In this document: piece after piece, positions 12,830 through 24,500 of the stretch
Layout of the letters: the number at the start of each line of letters is the position of its first letter
Position numbering within the stretch: position 1 is the stretch's first letter
From: Phragmites australis
Lineage: Eukaryota > Streptophyta > Magnoliopsida > Poales > Poaceae
Direction of reading: 5' to 3'
Assembly: GCF_958298935.1 (NCBI RefSeq)
Contig: NC_084933.1
Location: forward strand, 31,210,334 to 31,274,333
Length of the DNA stretch: 64,000 nucleotides
Made by a program: the position numbers and the translations under genes
Notes under the pieces: model-generated
The model's database searches: none
Told to the model about the DNA's origin: nothing
What the model saw: the letters and a program-made list of their open reading frames with translations, nothing else

Positions 12830-13210
12830 ATCTCAATAAGGCATACGTCTTGAAAATTTATAGTAAACTTTAAAAATCTATAATTATTTTGATATATGTT
12901 GCAGAAAATTAAACTTTTGATGTCTATTTAAAAAATATACAACTATTTGATATATGTTAAAAAAAACTATAACTTTCTCACGATAAACCCACCTGTCATC
13001 CTTTATGTTATGTAATAGTAAAATTAACCGTGTATCCATCTATTACTAGATAATGATAGGTGAGTTTACAGTGAGAAAGCTGTAATTTTTTGCAATGTGT
13101 GTCAAAATATTTATAGTTTTTTAAAATAAATACTAAAAATTATAGTCTTTTAATATATATTAAAATAGTTGTATGTTTTTAAAATTTACTAAACAAATTA
13201 TCTCAGTAAA
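12830..13210. mobile_element. AT-rich foldback MITE
   Basis: A long imperfect inverted repeat. The left arm contains ctttctcacgataaacccac (about 12970-12992). The right arm (about 13057-13080) contains its near reverse complement. Outward from these, both arms repeat ctataa/tatagtt and tttaaaaa words for over 100 bases. There is no coding capacity. The exact ends and the target duplication are not resolved. Confidence 0.6.
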
Positions 13211-13369
13211 GCCTAAAATCATACCATTTGAATTAAGACACTCTTAGTCCATATTGTAGACTCTCTGCAAGCCTTCGTCAATTATTACTATATCATTGTT
13301 AAGATACTCCAAGGGATTTTATTGCGCCGGGCAGCAACCATAGGCAAGGGATCTTTTTGAGGATTTTGA

Positions 13370-13640
13370 TGGTCTGTTTGGTTCAATGTAAAGGTTTACT
13401 AAACCTATGTTGAATTAGTAACTATCTAATTCTAAATATAAGAGCATCTCTAACACTATAGATAGTTACTATCAATAAAAATTATACATGTCACTAATAG
13501 ATAATACTATAGACAACCTCTTCAATAGTTGAAGTGTAGCAATGCCTATAAAATTAATATATGTCAACATATCACTAATAAATAATATATAAAATATATT
13601 TACGGTGCATGCCTTTTTATTGTGATCTTTAGCTCGCATG
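13370..13640. repeat. Possible MITE remnant
   Basis: AT-rich sequence opening with tctgtttggttcaa and containing agagcatctctaacactatag, phrases common at ends of grass MITEs. No convincing terminal inverted repeat pair could be matched, so this is a weak call. Confidence 0.3.
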
Positions 13641-14172
13641 AACAACTCAATTGATCTTTTGCAATTAAACATTTCAACTGCTTACTGCTTATCTAATGTT
13701 TACGGCGTGGCTATTTTGCATGTATGCACAACGTAGTTCACCATTGCACAAAGGTAGGGCTCTTGAGTTACTATCTGTCCTGAATCTACACTTTCCAATG
13801 CCGTAATTGTGTTGCAAATGGCTAGTTTGAATTGTAACTCTTAACTGTAGCCTGCCCGGTGATTTTATAACCTAAGAAACAACAACAATGTCTTGTGCAG
13901 TGATTATACAACCTAAAGAGCATAAATTAATCCGATGTAAATTTTGAGTCGGGGACCAAAAATCGGGAGATCGTAATTGGTTACTCCACAGATTATAATT
14001 ATATATCTTTTATAATCGTATTTTGGGGTGAGCACAACAGTGTGCTAACATTATGAATTGTGACTATTTATTCTTCTTATTCTTATTACATCTACATATT
14101 TCCATGATAACCAAGCCGATCGAAGAACATAGGTGGGATATTCCAGTAGTACCAGCCAGATTAGCGGGCTAG
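13640..14172 (+). pseudogene. Diverged duplicate of the bystin last intron and terminal exon
   Basis: Positions 14113-14172 translate to MITKPIEEHRWDIPVVP followed by a short divergent tail and TAG. This parallels the true bystin terminus ITKPIEEDRWDVPNVP at 12145-12214. Further upstream, ttgcaatta to ctgcttactgctta (about 13660-13690) parallels bystin intron sequence at about 12043-12080. The upstream exons are not repeated, so this is a partial tandem duplication. It could only be expressed as an alternative terminal exon. Confidence 0.75.
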
Positions 14173-14690
14173 ATTTTGAATTATGACTTTTTCCTTGTGC
14201 CATATAATTTTGTATTTTGTAATTTTAAGATATATCATAAGTTGTAAGGATAATTATAATGAATGTTTAGATTAATTTCAAATGAACTTGTGAATTTGGT
14301 AGTTCAGCTTGTGACTAAATTAAATGCACATGATATGTAACTTTACATGTATTTGACATACTGGTCTAAACAGGTTTGCGGTGGAGTGATTTTAAATATA
14401 GCATTGGAAGCCAGTGGGTGAAGCATCTCGTTAGTATACTTGTGTGCCTGGATGATTACTTAAAAACCTATGTTCTTGGTTTCGTGCATGTGGGCATTTT
14501 GTCGGGCAAAGTTGCATAACCTTAGACGGTGATCGTGTTGCACATCTTGACACCACATGCCCTTTGGACTAAGCTTTGCACTTACCAAGAGAGCACTAAT
14601 CAAGTCAAATCAATACGTAAGAACACTTCCAGTAAGTAATACCAAACATTTGCTAAAGAACCTGGAGAATCATGAGACGATACCTTTTCT
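14173..14690. other. Intergenic, retroelement debris
   Basis: AT-rich then mixed sequence leading into the gag remnant. From about 14500 it may belong to the same decayed retroelement. No gene is supported. Confidence 0.3.
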
Positions 14691-15065
14691 AGGTTTGAGG
14701 CTATATATGCGAATAACTTGAGATCTTGTGGTGATCTAGCTTACACAGACAATGAGAGGGCTAAACAATTACTTTATATTTTAGATAAAATATTTGGGGT
14801 GTTAAGATTTCTGCTCTTGAAGAAATATCCAACTTCAATAAACTTGATTGTGAGCAATAGTTTAGCAAATTGGAATCTCATGAACTTTATAGAATGTCTA
14901 GATCTAATTCTGAAAAGCAATCTTCTAGCATGACTTTGATTTTGTGCTCCCAAGGTATTTATAGTGGTAATGGTGATAGTGCTTTCATTGGAACTAACCC
15001 CTCGCACAACATGTCTTCCACGGAGTTGGCTCTATCTTCCTTGGTTGTAGCTAGTGATTTTTGTT
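14690..15065 (+). pseudogene. Decayed copia-type gag fragment
   Basis: Reading across frames gives a plant retrotransposon gag pattern: DLAYTDNERAKQLLYILD, then KISALEE, FSKLESHELYRMSRSN and ELALSSLVVASD. A frameshift after about 14790 and an in-frame TAG near 14860 break it. No LTR, integrase or RT was found nearby. Upstream sequence from about 14500 may be part of the same element. Confidence 0.65.
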
Positions 15066-15545
15066 CTCCGGGATTTTTGTTCGACTTTGCCACCGTCATA
15101 ATAGTTGAAATTGGTGTCTGTTTTCTTGTCCAGTCCAGTCCTGTAGAGAGCGCTACTAGTCCAGTCCAGTCCTGCAGAGAGCCATGGGCTCCGTTGTTAC
15201 CAGGACGTCCTTGCCTTCTTCCTTCCCTTTTGATCTTGCTGCGTGTATGTGTTGCTGTGGAGTGAGCAGCAGGGAGGCGTCCGCTGGGTGAGGATAGATG
15301 TGAATCTGCATGTGCCAATCGATGTGTCAGTCGTCCGTCGCCGGCGGTCGAGATGGATGGATGGACTGGCAGCTGGGCGACGTTCTCGCAGCAGCTGCAC
15401 ATTAGGTGAGGGAGAGCAGCAAGATCAAGCACAAGGGGAAGCCATTGTCTGCGGCCGTGAGGGCATCCGACTGGATGTTGGCCTGCGGATGACACTCCCG
15501 GACTCCGAGAGCGCGTGGCGGTAGACGGCGCCTCCGAGGAAGTAC
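15066..15545. other. Intergenic, no gene seen
   Basis: Contains a short near-tandem repeat of gtccagtccagtcctg-like sequence (about 15130-15176) and a GC-rich stretch. Open frames on both strands are short and unconserved by eye. Confidence 0.3.
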
Positions 15546-16069
15546 GCGCTTGTTTGGTTCACTTTGGCTCACGCTTGGTTCACGCCTGCCACGTGTAAGG
15601 TTTGTCAAATGTGGCTAATAAATTAATATATGATAAAGTTTGTTAAAAGATTGAATATATGACGTGTGAGCTAAAGGACTAACAAAATATGGTTTATTGT
15701 AGTTGTGACAATAAATTAAATAGTTGCATAATAATTTACGACGTGACTAACTCTTTTTATATAAATTTATGGTCTGTTTGATAGAACTCTTTTGTTCTAA
15801 ATTTTTTGCGGAAAGTGATTCTGTGACTAAAAGTGATTTTTTAAAATAAAATATATGGAGAAAGTGAATCTGTGTAAGAAGTGAATCAGAAGAAACTACT
15901 TTTTTCAACTTTCTAGCTTCTAGTTTATTTAAAATAATCACTCATACAAATTCCACTCAAGAAGCTAAAACCTAAAAGTTACTGTTCGGTAAAGCTCTCA
16001 TAATTTTAGCTAAAAAACTGATTTGAAAATTCTGCCAAACAAACCTTTAAACACTAACCAAACAGGTGC
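15546..16069. mobile_element. Nested hAT-like MITE pair
   Basis: The outer ends GCGCTTGTTTGGTT (15546) and AACCAAACAGGTGC (ending about 16069) are inverted repeats with two mismatches. Inside, ggtctgtttgatagaactc (from about 15771) and the inverse of a tctgccaaacaaacc end (to about 16045) form a second pair of the gtttggcagarct type common in grasses. AT-rich and non-coding. Confidence 0.5.
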
Positions 16070-16457
16070 TACATCTGTGCACCTGCCGCATCTCCATGCT
16101 GCTTGTTCGTCCTGCCTGCCTTCAGAAGCGTGTGTCTCCGTGGATATGCAAACTATAATTAAGGGTCTTGAGCAAGAGCTAAGCAACCTATTTAATCCAT
16201 CTTTTCCTCTCCTATTGTCTAAGAACAATTGCACAACAACTCGTCAAACAGCATCAAGTAGAAATTCCCGAGTGCACACTGCAGCGTTGCGTTCGTCGTC
16301 TCACAAGTCCCAACCATCTCCCGCCGCTTGTGCCATAAATTGTTCATTCTAAATTTACCAATTGCAAATAGTACTTCTCATACGTTTTTCAAGGAGGAAA
16401 AGAAAGTGGAGAAACACATCCGTTTTACAAAATTTGGTGACACGTCAATCTAATTGT

Positions 16458-18705
16458 CTAAGCTGATGTGCAGGGCACGTCTTCACGGCTCACGGTGGAA
16501 TCTGGATTCGTAGTCCGTTTCACTTCAGGAGGTGGCGGCTTGGACGGCCTATTTGGCTTGATCTCTTCGACCTTCTCCGCTGGGATGTCAAACTATCATG
16601 CAACAGCACAATATGACTGGTAAGATTTCTGATGGACATTCCATAATGCAGACGTAATAATCGATATAAAAAACCAAGCAGACACAAGCATAAAAGATAT
16701 GGTGCTTCTGCATATTTAGTACGTACCCTGAATCCACAACCAGAAACACAAGCATTGAAGCACTCCTGTCGAGAAGATTGAATTTGTCAGAAACTACATT
16801 GAATAACTGAAGCATATCACCGGCCATATATGAACAATGCTAATTTACAACACATAAACGTGGTTGGCATTCCCATGACAAATATCAATGATTAGGCTTG
16901 TTGTCAATCGATACACCAGAAGAACTTATTATTACATCAATGCCTTCAGCGAGGAAATTCATACAGGACCTCAAAATATAGAAGTTTACTCCCACCCCGC
17001 TTTCTTCCTCCAGGATTTTAGATTGAATTAGGTTGCATGTTGTCACCAAATTATCAATAAATTGACATAAAACCATTCCAAAGGCAATAAACAAACTAAC
17101 AGCAGATATCTATATATCAGACTGATATTTGTATACCACTTTACTTATTCAGCCAACAAATCCACCAGGGAATTCTGGTTTGTGATTTCGACTAATATAT
17201 TAGAGTTACCTACTGTCAACGAGCATTATGATGCCTATTAGAGCACTGAAAATAGCGCTGCATTTGTGCTATTTAAGTAATAATTGCTTATGCTTCCACT
17301 CAGCATAAGTTTTAAATATTGAGCAAACAAAGAGGATTTAGCGGCCCTAAATAAAAATACCTTTCTCATTGCTCCTAGTAGTGGTTGTATCCTCATAGCA
17401 TAACATACTTATAGGCTTCATATTAAAAAGGCCTTAAGTGCCGTGCTGCCTATGCAGACCAAACAACGATATGGTACCAAAAGTGAACTATACTAGGCCA
17501 ACAACATCTTGAAGGTGTGCATAAACCAGTTAGAAATGGCATCACTTTTTTTTTCTTTTTTTGCAATGCTACTCAACTTGATTATGTAACATGTATGTTG
17601 CTAGGTAAAGAAAACAATGAGAAACGTAGTAGAAGAGCAAAAATAAATAGAATGGATGGTAAATGATTGATTTGTATAACTGCTACATGATGTAGTAACC
17701 AGATCAAGTCATTAAGCAAGTAAATGAAGTACTCACCAAAGAGTAACTATCCTGCCCTGGAGATCGATCAATGTAAGCACTCCATTGGCGATCTTCCAAC
17801 ACCGGATCTTTATAGCAGATTTCAGTGCATTTACCTATGCCTGAGGATTTTACAGCGAGTAAGTTATCTAGCACACTGCAAATACACAGTCAAGAAGACA
17901 GAATAATATGCTACTTGACAGTCATATAGTAGTATCTTTTGAATATATGAGTCAAAACAGAAAGACTTTTGATGTACTAAATCACAGAGACCTATTTTTC
18001 TTGACAGAAATCAAGCTCTTATAGGATACCAAAGAATGGAGAAAATCAAATTACTAAGCAAGCAATGCAGCAAGAATGACAAAGTAATGTACTAAGAATC
18101 CACCATGTAGGCATGTACCAATACCATTTAGATTGTACTGCATGAAGGGTGATCTCTTTCAATCCATTGCTCATTGTGATTGTTGTGTGTGCAAATTGAG
18201 GTAAAAAAATTATCAAGTACCATTAGAATCTGAACCGCATTTTCCACGAATGGTAGCATACACTAATACACACCTAATCTTTATTCTGTTAGCAGGGGCA
18301 GCCACACAGGACACAACCTAACGCGTGTCACCTCATGGTATTGATCTATGTACACGTAAAATCGAAATTAAACATTTTAGCTGCACCACGAACAACTCGA
18401 AATCATGGGATCAAGCAATTGCGAGTGATATTTCACAGAAGAGTGAATATACTCACACTCGTCCCAGGTGTCGCCGTCCGCGTTGCACCCCTTCTTGCAG
18501 AACACCCGCCCTGGAAACCAACGCCCAACCGCGGCAAAACCAAATTGGCAGAACAGAAAAGAAAAAACCCGTTAGTTTCGATCACCGAACCAAATCAGTT
18601 TGCGGGAGAGGACGGGAGGAGGCACTGACATGGGATCTGCACTAGGCTCGCGTACTTCTTGGTGCAGCAGCTCCCGCACGGCGGCGTCCAGTCGCCGGAG
18701 AACAT
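16458..18705 (-). CDS. Conserved plant Cys-rich protein of unknown function
   Basis: I recognise this as a small conserved plant protein family but know no function. Coding exons on the minus strand: 18705-18630, 18510-18457, 17834-17737, 16765-16727, 16592-16458, giving about 133 residues. All junctions are GT-AG and in frame. The start ATG at 18705 precedes MFSGDWTPPCGSCC, then KKYASLVQIPWRVFCKKGC, NADGDTWDEC, YKDPVL, WSAYIDRSPG, ECFNACVSGCGF and a proline-rich tail. There are 12 cysteines in regularly spaced CxxCC, CxxxC and CxxxCxxxC groups, suggesting metal binding or a disulfide-rich fold (inference). No signal peptide or membrane helix is obvious. GC-rich frames upstream in exon 1 on both strands are not conserved and are treated as 5' UTR. 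Confidence 0.85.
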
Positions 18706-18965
18706 CCCGTCCCGTCTCGTCTGCCCTGCCTCCGAAGCCAATTCCTCCCGCGTTTCGCACGGCCGGATCGGTCGGGGCAGCGAACGGCAGGGAGACTGCG
18801 GAGGATGCTGGTGGTGGCACCGGTGAGGGGAAAGGAAATGGAGGTGGGGAGGGAGCGGCGGCGGCGGCGCGCTGTTCGATTCGTGCTCGGTCCGCTGGTC
18901 GGTTCGGAGGAAATTGGGGACCGACGCAAATTCTCGGACAGGTCCCTCGATAATTGTTTTTATAA

Positions 18966-19225
18966 TACTTCCTCCAATTCGAAATAAATATTATTTTGTA
19001 TATTAACACATTCTCAAAATATAACTTTGACTACTATATTTTATTATAATATATTGATAAAATTTAGTAAAAATATATTATTATAAAAATATTTTTTAAA
19101 ATAAATCTACCTATGTTATTTTTAAGTATCCAAACTTAATATATAAAAAATAATTTGTACTTAAATTTTAAAATAGTTAACTATACGTAACTCAAAATAA
19201 TACTTATTTTGTACCGGAGGGAGTA
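18966..19225. mobile_element. Stowaway MITE (Tc1/mariner type)
   Basis: A 260-base AT-rich element starts TACTTCCTCC and ends GGAGGGAGTA, with TA on each side. Terminal inverted repeats extend about 30 bases (ttattttg on one end, caaaataa on the other). The outer bases CTCCCTCCG match Stowaway consensus and the ends of the autonomous mariner at 26895-29720, but the inner TIR bases differ. Confidence 0.85.
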
Positions 19226-20218
19226 GATGTAGAGCAGCTTGGTTAAGGCAATGCAATTTGGATCGGTTTTGTACAACTTTTTTTTGGTAGCCATGGTCTT
19301 TCTGTTATTCCAATTTTTGCATAGATTAAATATCTTACTAACTTGTCATAGTATTTTTGGAAATACAACCTAGGACACATCAATTGTTGCTTTGATGTTA
19401 TTACTACATCGAAATAGAATAATGCACCGTTTTGATACGAACGCGGTCTTTAAAATGCTGTTTTGACTAACAATTTATAGTATAGCATATTTATGAAACA
19501 TAGTAAAACTGTAGTACTAAAGTTTTTTTTTTGAAATAAAGTTGTTCATACATTTCCAAAGTTTAATTAGTTTGACTAAATGCAACAAAAAGCTGACACC
19601 TTTTTTGGACATTGAACTTTACCACATATTATGAGTCATTAAAAATATCTTTGTTTTAATTGACTCGTGAGTCATGACAGTTTTGGGTAGCTAGTAGAAT
19701 ATAACTAGTCTTTTTATTCTATGAAGTTCCGTTATAATTGCCTTTGTAGTTTAAAGGCGATAAGAAAAGAAGATTATGGAGAAATAGTTGAATATCAAGG
19801 TCTATATTGTAAAAGAAATCTTGCAGTCGGTCCTATTTACAGCCAATCCTAAAATTCGGACATGCTCCTAGATCAAGCACGTCAAATTACGAGGAGTTTC
19901 CTCTTTACACAAAATTAAATTTAGAAAGAGAAAAATGTATGGTTCCCATTTGTTTTCTCTTTGCCTTCGGGCAGTAATATTTTTTTTCTATTTGATACCT
20001 TAGTAGCGGAAAAGTATTTCTCGACTAATTCTTTCTCAAAGTGATCTACCTGTATGGTACAATTTGCAAGAACCTCATTTCGTTCGTGTGTTGTCACCTT
20101 TGATTTTGGACACCACTAATAAAAATGAGGTGGCAACTGGCAAGAAGCACAACTTTTGCAAGAACGCATAGTGTCATCTATTTTGTTTTATCTTCATACA
20201 AAGAAAAGAGTATTCATG
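19226..20218. other. AT-rich intergenic DNA
   Basis: No gene, RNA gene or bounded element was recognised in this stretch. Confidence 0.3.
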
Positions 20219-20433
20219 CTCTATTTGATAGAGCTCTAGCTTAAGAAAAATTAGAGTTGATTATTCTTAGCTTATGAATTTTTATAGTTAGAACTAGTGA
20301 CAAATTATGGATGTTTGAGTGAACCATCTTCTTTGCATTTTATACCAAAAATAAAGTTATACATCACTTTATTTTAACTTATAAACTATAGATCTAACAT
20401 AAATACTGAAGTTAGAGCTCTATCAAACAGACT
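20219..20433. mobile_element. hAT-like MITE
   Basis: The left end (about 20219) reads ctatttgatagagctctagc. The right end reads gttagagctctatcaaacag, its near-perfect inverse. The body is about 215 bases, AT-rich and non-coding. The tcatgctctattt phrase at the left edge recurs at 20584, possibly marking a second, decayed insertion. Confidence 0.7.
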
Positions 20434-21518
20434 CTAATTGCACACCGTATCACTTATGTTAGCATTACTGTCACTAAATCACTATAAAACATTTTTCTTA
20501 CACTAAAAAAGTGTACTGCAAAATCTATTTTACTTGTTAATATATGCTGGATATGCAAAACATAGAGGAGCACACACAACTACTCATGCTCTATTTAGTC
20601 TTTTGTGCGATCAAGAATCTCTATAATGACGTGTGCATATGTGTTATGCCAAGTTGACCGTGCTCTCCGTGACCGGTCGTGTGCTTTTAACTTTTATCAT
20701 GCACTATATATTGACATGTGTCGTATAGTGTTTCTCTTAGATAGGTACAAAATAAAACAAAAGATGAGCAAAATTGGTGTTTATGTGAAAGTATCAAAGT
20801 ATACGTAGAATCTGGCGTCGTGTGAATCTACTTGAAAAATACGAGGTGCGGCACGTCATCCAATGAGAAAGGGATGCAGGGAGTAGTAGCATTTTCGTCG
20901 TGCATCAACGTCACAATTTTTTTTAGGAACGTCACAATTTTACTGATGGAGTGTTTTGCTTTAGTAAAAATTCCTGGTGTAATCCTCGTCAAAGACCGTT
21001 TCGGTCTCCGAAAATTGGATGGCCCGCACGACTAAACTAAAAGCATGTGCTGATGGATTGCTCGGTTGCTAAGGTGTTCTGAAATTATGCTAAGGAGCTC
21101 ATCAAATCTCGAGCATACCAAGAGCTTAGTGACTAATATTTTCCTTTTCATCCAGGACATGTTTAATATTTTGTCTCGTGTAATAAAAAGAATCTCGAAT
21201 TTTCCAAACGTGAAAAGATGGGCCAGAGATTCCCAAAGGTTCAAGCCACTTGGATCAGCCCCCAGAACGTGACAAAATCAAGTTGGACCACCACATCGAA
21301 CTCCAGCACCCGGTCCAACAGACCACACCGCGACTTACCTCACCGACATCTCGGTCCCACACGAATCTATTGTTTCAAGAGTCCGCTACACCACGTTCAC
21401 GGAGCTGCGCCTCCAACTGGATCTGCCGGATCCACCTCAGCAGCGCACAAGTCGCCAAGCCAGAGGAGGCGGGCCGCACGGCGACTCCAAAAGACGGGTG
21501 GAGGAGGAGGAGGAGGCG
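20434..21518. other. Allantoinase upstream region
   Basis: AT-rich to about 21230, then a GC-rich probable 5' UTR for allantoinase up to the ATG at 21519. Short open frames here overlap on both strands and show no family features. Confidence 0.4.
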
Positions 21519-24500
21519 ATGGCTGCGTCGGCGAAGGGACGGCTCGCGCCGCTGCTCGCGGTGGCGGCGGTGCTCGCGGCCGTGCTCCTCTACCGCGCGC
21601 CCTTCTCCAAGGTCCCCGGGATTCCAGACAGCGATGCCTCGTCTCTTGTGCTCCGCGTCGAATCTGTAGTGGAAACTGAGTTTTTTTTCTCTCTCTTGCT
21701 GCAGAGTTTGGGCGGCGAAGGGTGCAGCCTCCTCCCCCACGACCACTTCTGGATCGCCAGCGACCGCGTCGTCACGCTCGGCCGCGTTGGCCCCGCCGCA
21801 GGTGATCCATTCATTCCATCTCTTTCCTCAGCATCGTTCCACAGTGCCGTCACACTTCCGAGAAAGTCAAAGCGAAGTGGATTGTTACGGCACTACGGCA
21901 GTTCGAACTCTGAGTTTTCTGATGCTGATCGGTTGCTGTGTGATCGGTGCGTGCAGTGGAGATCAAAGGGGGACTGATCAACGCGATCGCCGTCGGGGAC
22001 TACCGGAACTTCGTGCTCCGCCGGCCGCTCATTGATTACGGGGATGCGGTCATCATGCCCGGACTGATCGACGTGTAAGCATCTGATACTTAGTTAACAC
22101 CTTACTGAACACTGATTAAAATGGTATGGTAAATAGTGAGGCTTGCTCTGACTTTACTGATGCTTAATTGGCCCAGTTTGTTTTCTTTCACCGTTTGACG
22201 GTCCTGACTATTCTTTCAGGCATGCTCATCTTGACGAGCCCGGACGCGCCGAGTGGGAGGGGTTCTCCACTGGCACAAAAGCAGCTGCTGCAGGTGCAAA
22301 TTCAGTTCAGTCGTACAGCAGACTAGTTAGTGTTGGCCTGATTGTGCGCTAATCCACATAAGTTCTAGCCCTAAGATCAAACACACATCAATGCGGAAGC
22401 GTGATGAACGTACCCGAGCCGGATGATGCCATTTCTTTGTCGTTCCGTCGGTGTAGAGCCGCCACAGGGTACTGTACGCTCGGTGAAGCGCAGTGCCGTG
22501 CCGCTAGGTGGAGCAGATCGTTGGTGTGAGGACGAAGTCGTGGTCGCCGGCGCATAGTCGTGGATGCAGAGGGGAGCTCAGTGTAGCCGCGGCGGCGCTA
22601 TGGCGTGGACGACGGCGGCGGCCTTCTCTCCACTTCAGCGCCCAACAAGATCGATCTAGGGTTTTAGGTGTAGGGATGGCATTAGCTTTGTGAGATCGAT
22701 AACCCACGAGCCCGGCGTTCCACCTTATTTATGTGTGGAATGGGACCGTAACCAAAAAGTGTTGGTCGCGCCTTCCATCAGGGCGCGAGTTGGGGATGGA
22801 CTCCCCCTTTTCCTCTCGGTTTTGTTAGTTAGGGTACGTTAGAGTGAGCCGAGATCATATCTAACAATTACTACTAGTTATAGCATGGTTTGGTGCACCT
22901 GTACATCATCAGATATGCCCCACATCTTTGTGGTGCATGTACTGTAGCTTTGTCAGTCAAGAGCAAGCAGAACAAATTAGTAGTCAGCAATACAGTTTCT
23001 CTCATGGGGTTCAGAGAAAGCTTGTTCTATAAATCCGGCAAATTCTTTCATTTCAGGTGGGATAACAACATTAGTGGACATGCCACTCAACAGCTTTCCA
23101 TCAACAGTTTCTGAAGAAACTCTCAAACTGAAGGTCAAGTATCTCTGGCAGTTGCCTGCATCATTACACAAGTACATAACGCATGCATAGCTGCTAGCTG
23201 CTTTATATCTGTGATTAACACTGACATTATGTGCCTGAATTTCAGGTGGAAGCAGCTTGGGATAAGATTTATGTTGATGTAGGTAAGTTACTCGACTGAA
23301 TAACATGGTGAATTAGTAGAGTAGAGACCAAAGGGTTTTACTTTCCTGTTTTCCGAACTGAAACTCTGTATCTCAACATTTCATGATATGTTCTCAGAAT
23401 AAAAAAGTACTTCTTACATGTTAAGATTTGGATAAGATTTGCATGTCCAAATCTGACCCCTGTGGTACTCTCATACAGGGTTCTGGGGAGGCCTCGTGCC
23501 AGAGAACGCCTTCAACACAAGTGCTTTAGAAAGCCTCCTAAATGCAGGCGTTTTAGGACTTAAGGTTTGTTTCTCACCTAGCAGTTTGCACTGAAACTTC
23601 AACGTCATTTCAGTCGCTCTTCCCTGTTCCTTGTATGCACAAGGAAGCCTTTTATTGCCGGCATGCACAGCAGCAAAGTTAGGATAATAGTATCAGACAG
23701 AATAACAAGGATTCCATTGTTTGGAGGTTCTTGCTAGGAATCTTTAGTAGTAGGTACCTGCTTATTTTCCTCTCTTAGCCAGCAGATGTACCCACAAGTC
23801 ACTGACTGACTGCTCTTGCTTTTCATGGTTCTAGTCTTTTATGTGCCCCTCGGGCATCAACGACTTTCCCATGACAAATTCAACTCATATTGAGGTATGC
23901 TACATTGTTTGCCTTACTTTAGCCTTTAGGTTCACAAGATTTTCCAAATTCTGCTTGGGGAATCCCTGAAGAGTTTCTCCTCCTGTTTTAACACTGTAGG
24001 AAGGTTTGGTTACATTGGCAAAGTATAAGAGGCCCTTACTCATCCATGCGGAACGTATACCTGATGTTGAAGTTGATGATGGACTGGATGATGAGCTAGA
24101 TCCTCGATCCTACGCTACATATCTGAAGTCTAGGCCACCAGCATGGTAATTTTATATCCTTATGCTAGAAGGAATTGGATGCTAGTCTCTAGTTCGGGTG
24201 CTGGGCTTCTGTATTTTGATTTTTATGGGAAATTTGAATCCTGGAGTACATACCCCTGTACTTACTAGTCTATTTGGAAAGCATGGACACAGTAAGTCCA
24301 TGAGGAGTAGAAGTACCACCTGTGTTCTTGAGCAGTACAATGTAGAATTGTGTAGGATAAGCTTTACCGTAAGTGCCACACCTCTTAAATACAGCGATCC
24401 TTTGAACCTAGGGAGGAAGCAGCTATCAGAGATTTGCAGCGTGCAATGAAGGATACAGAAGCGGGTGGTCGCTCAGAAGGAGCTCATATTCACATTGTTC

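Noticed and set aside
14959..15495. 178-codon minus-strand frame
   Set aside because: Antisense to the gag remnant and to GC-rich intergenic DNA; no domain and no plausible start context.
18572..19009. Pro/Ala/Arg-rich minus-strand frames upstream of the Cys-rich protein
   Set aside because: They are out of frame with the conserved protein. They are GC-rich 5' UTR sequence and run into the Stowaway MITE.
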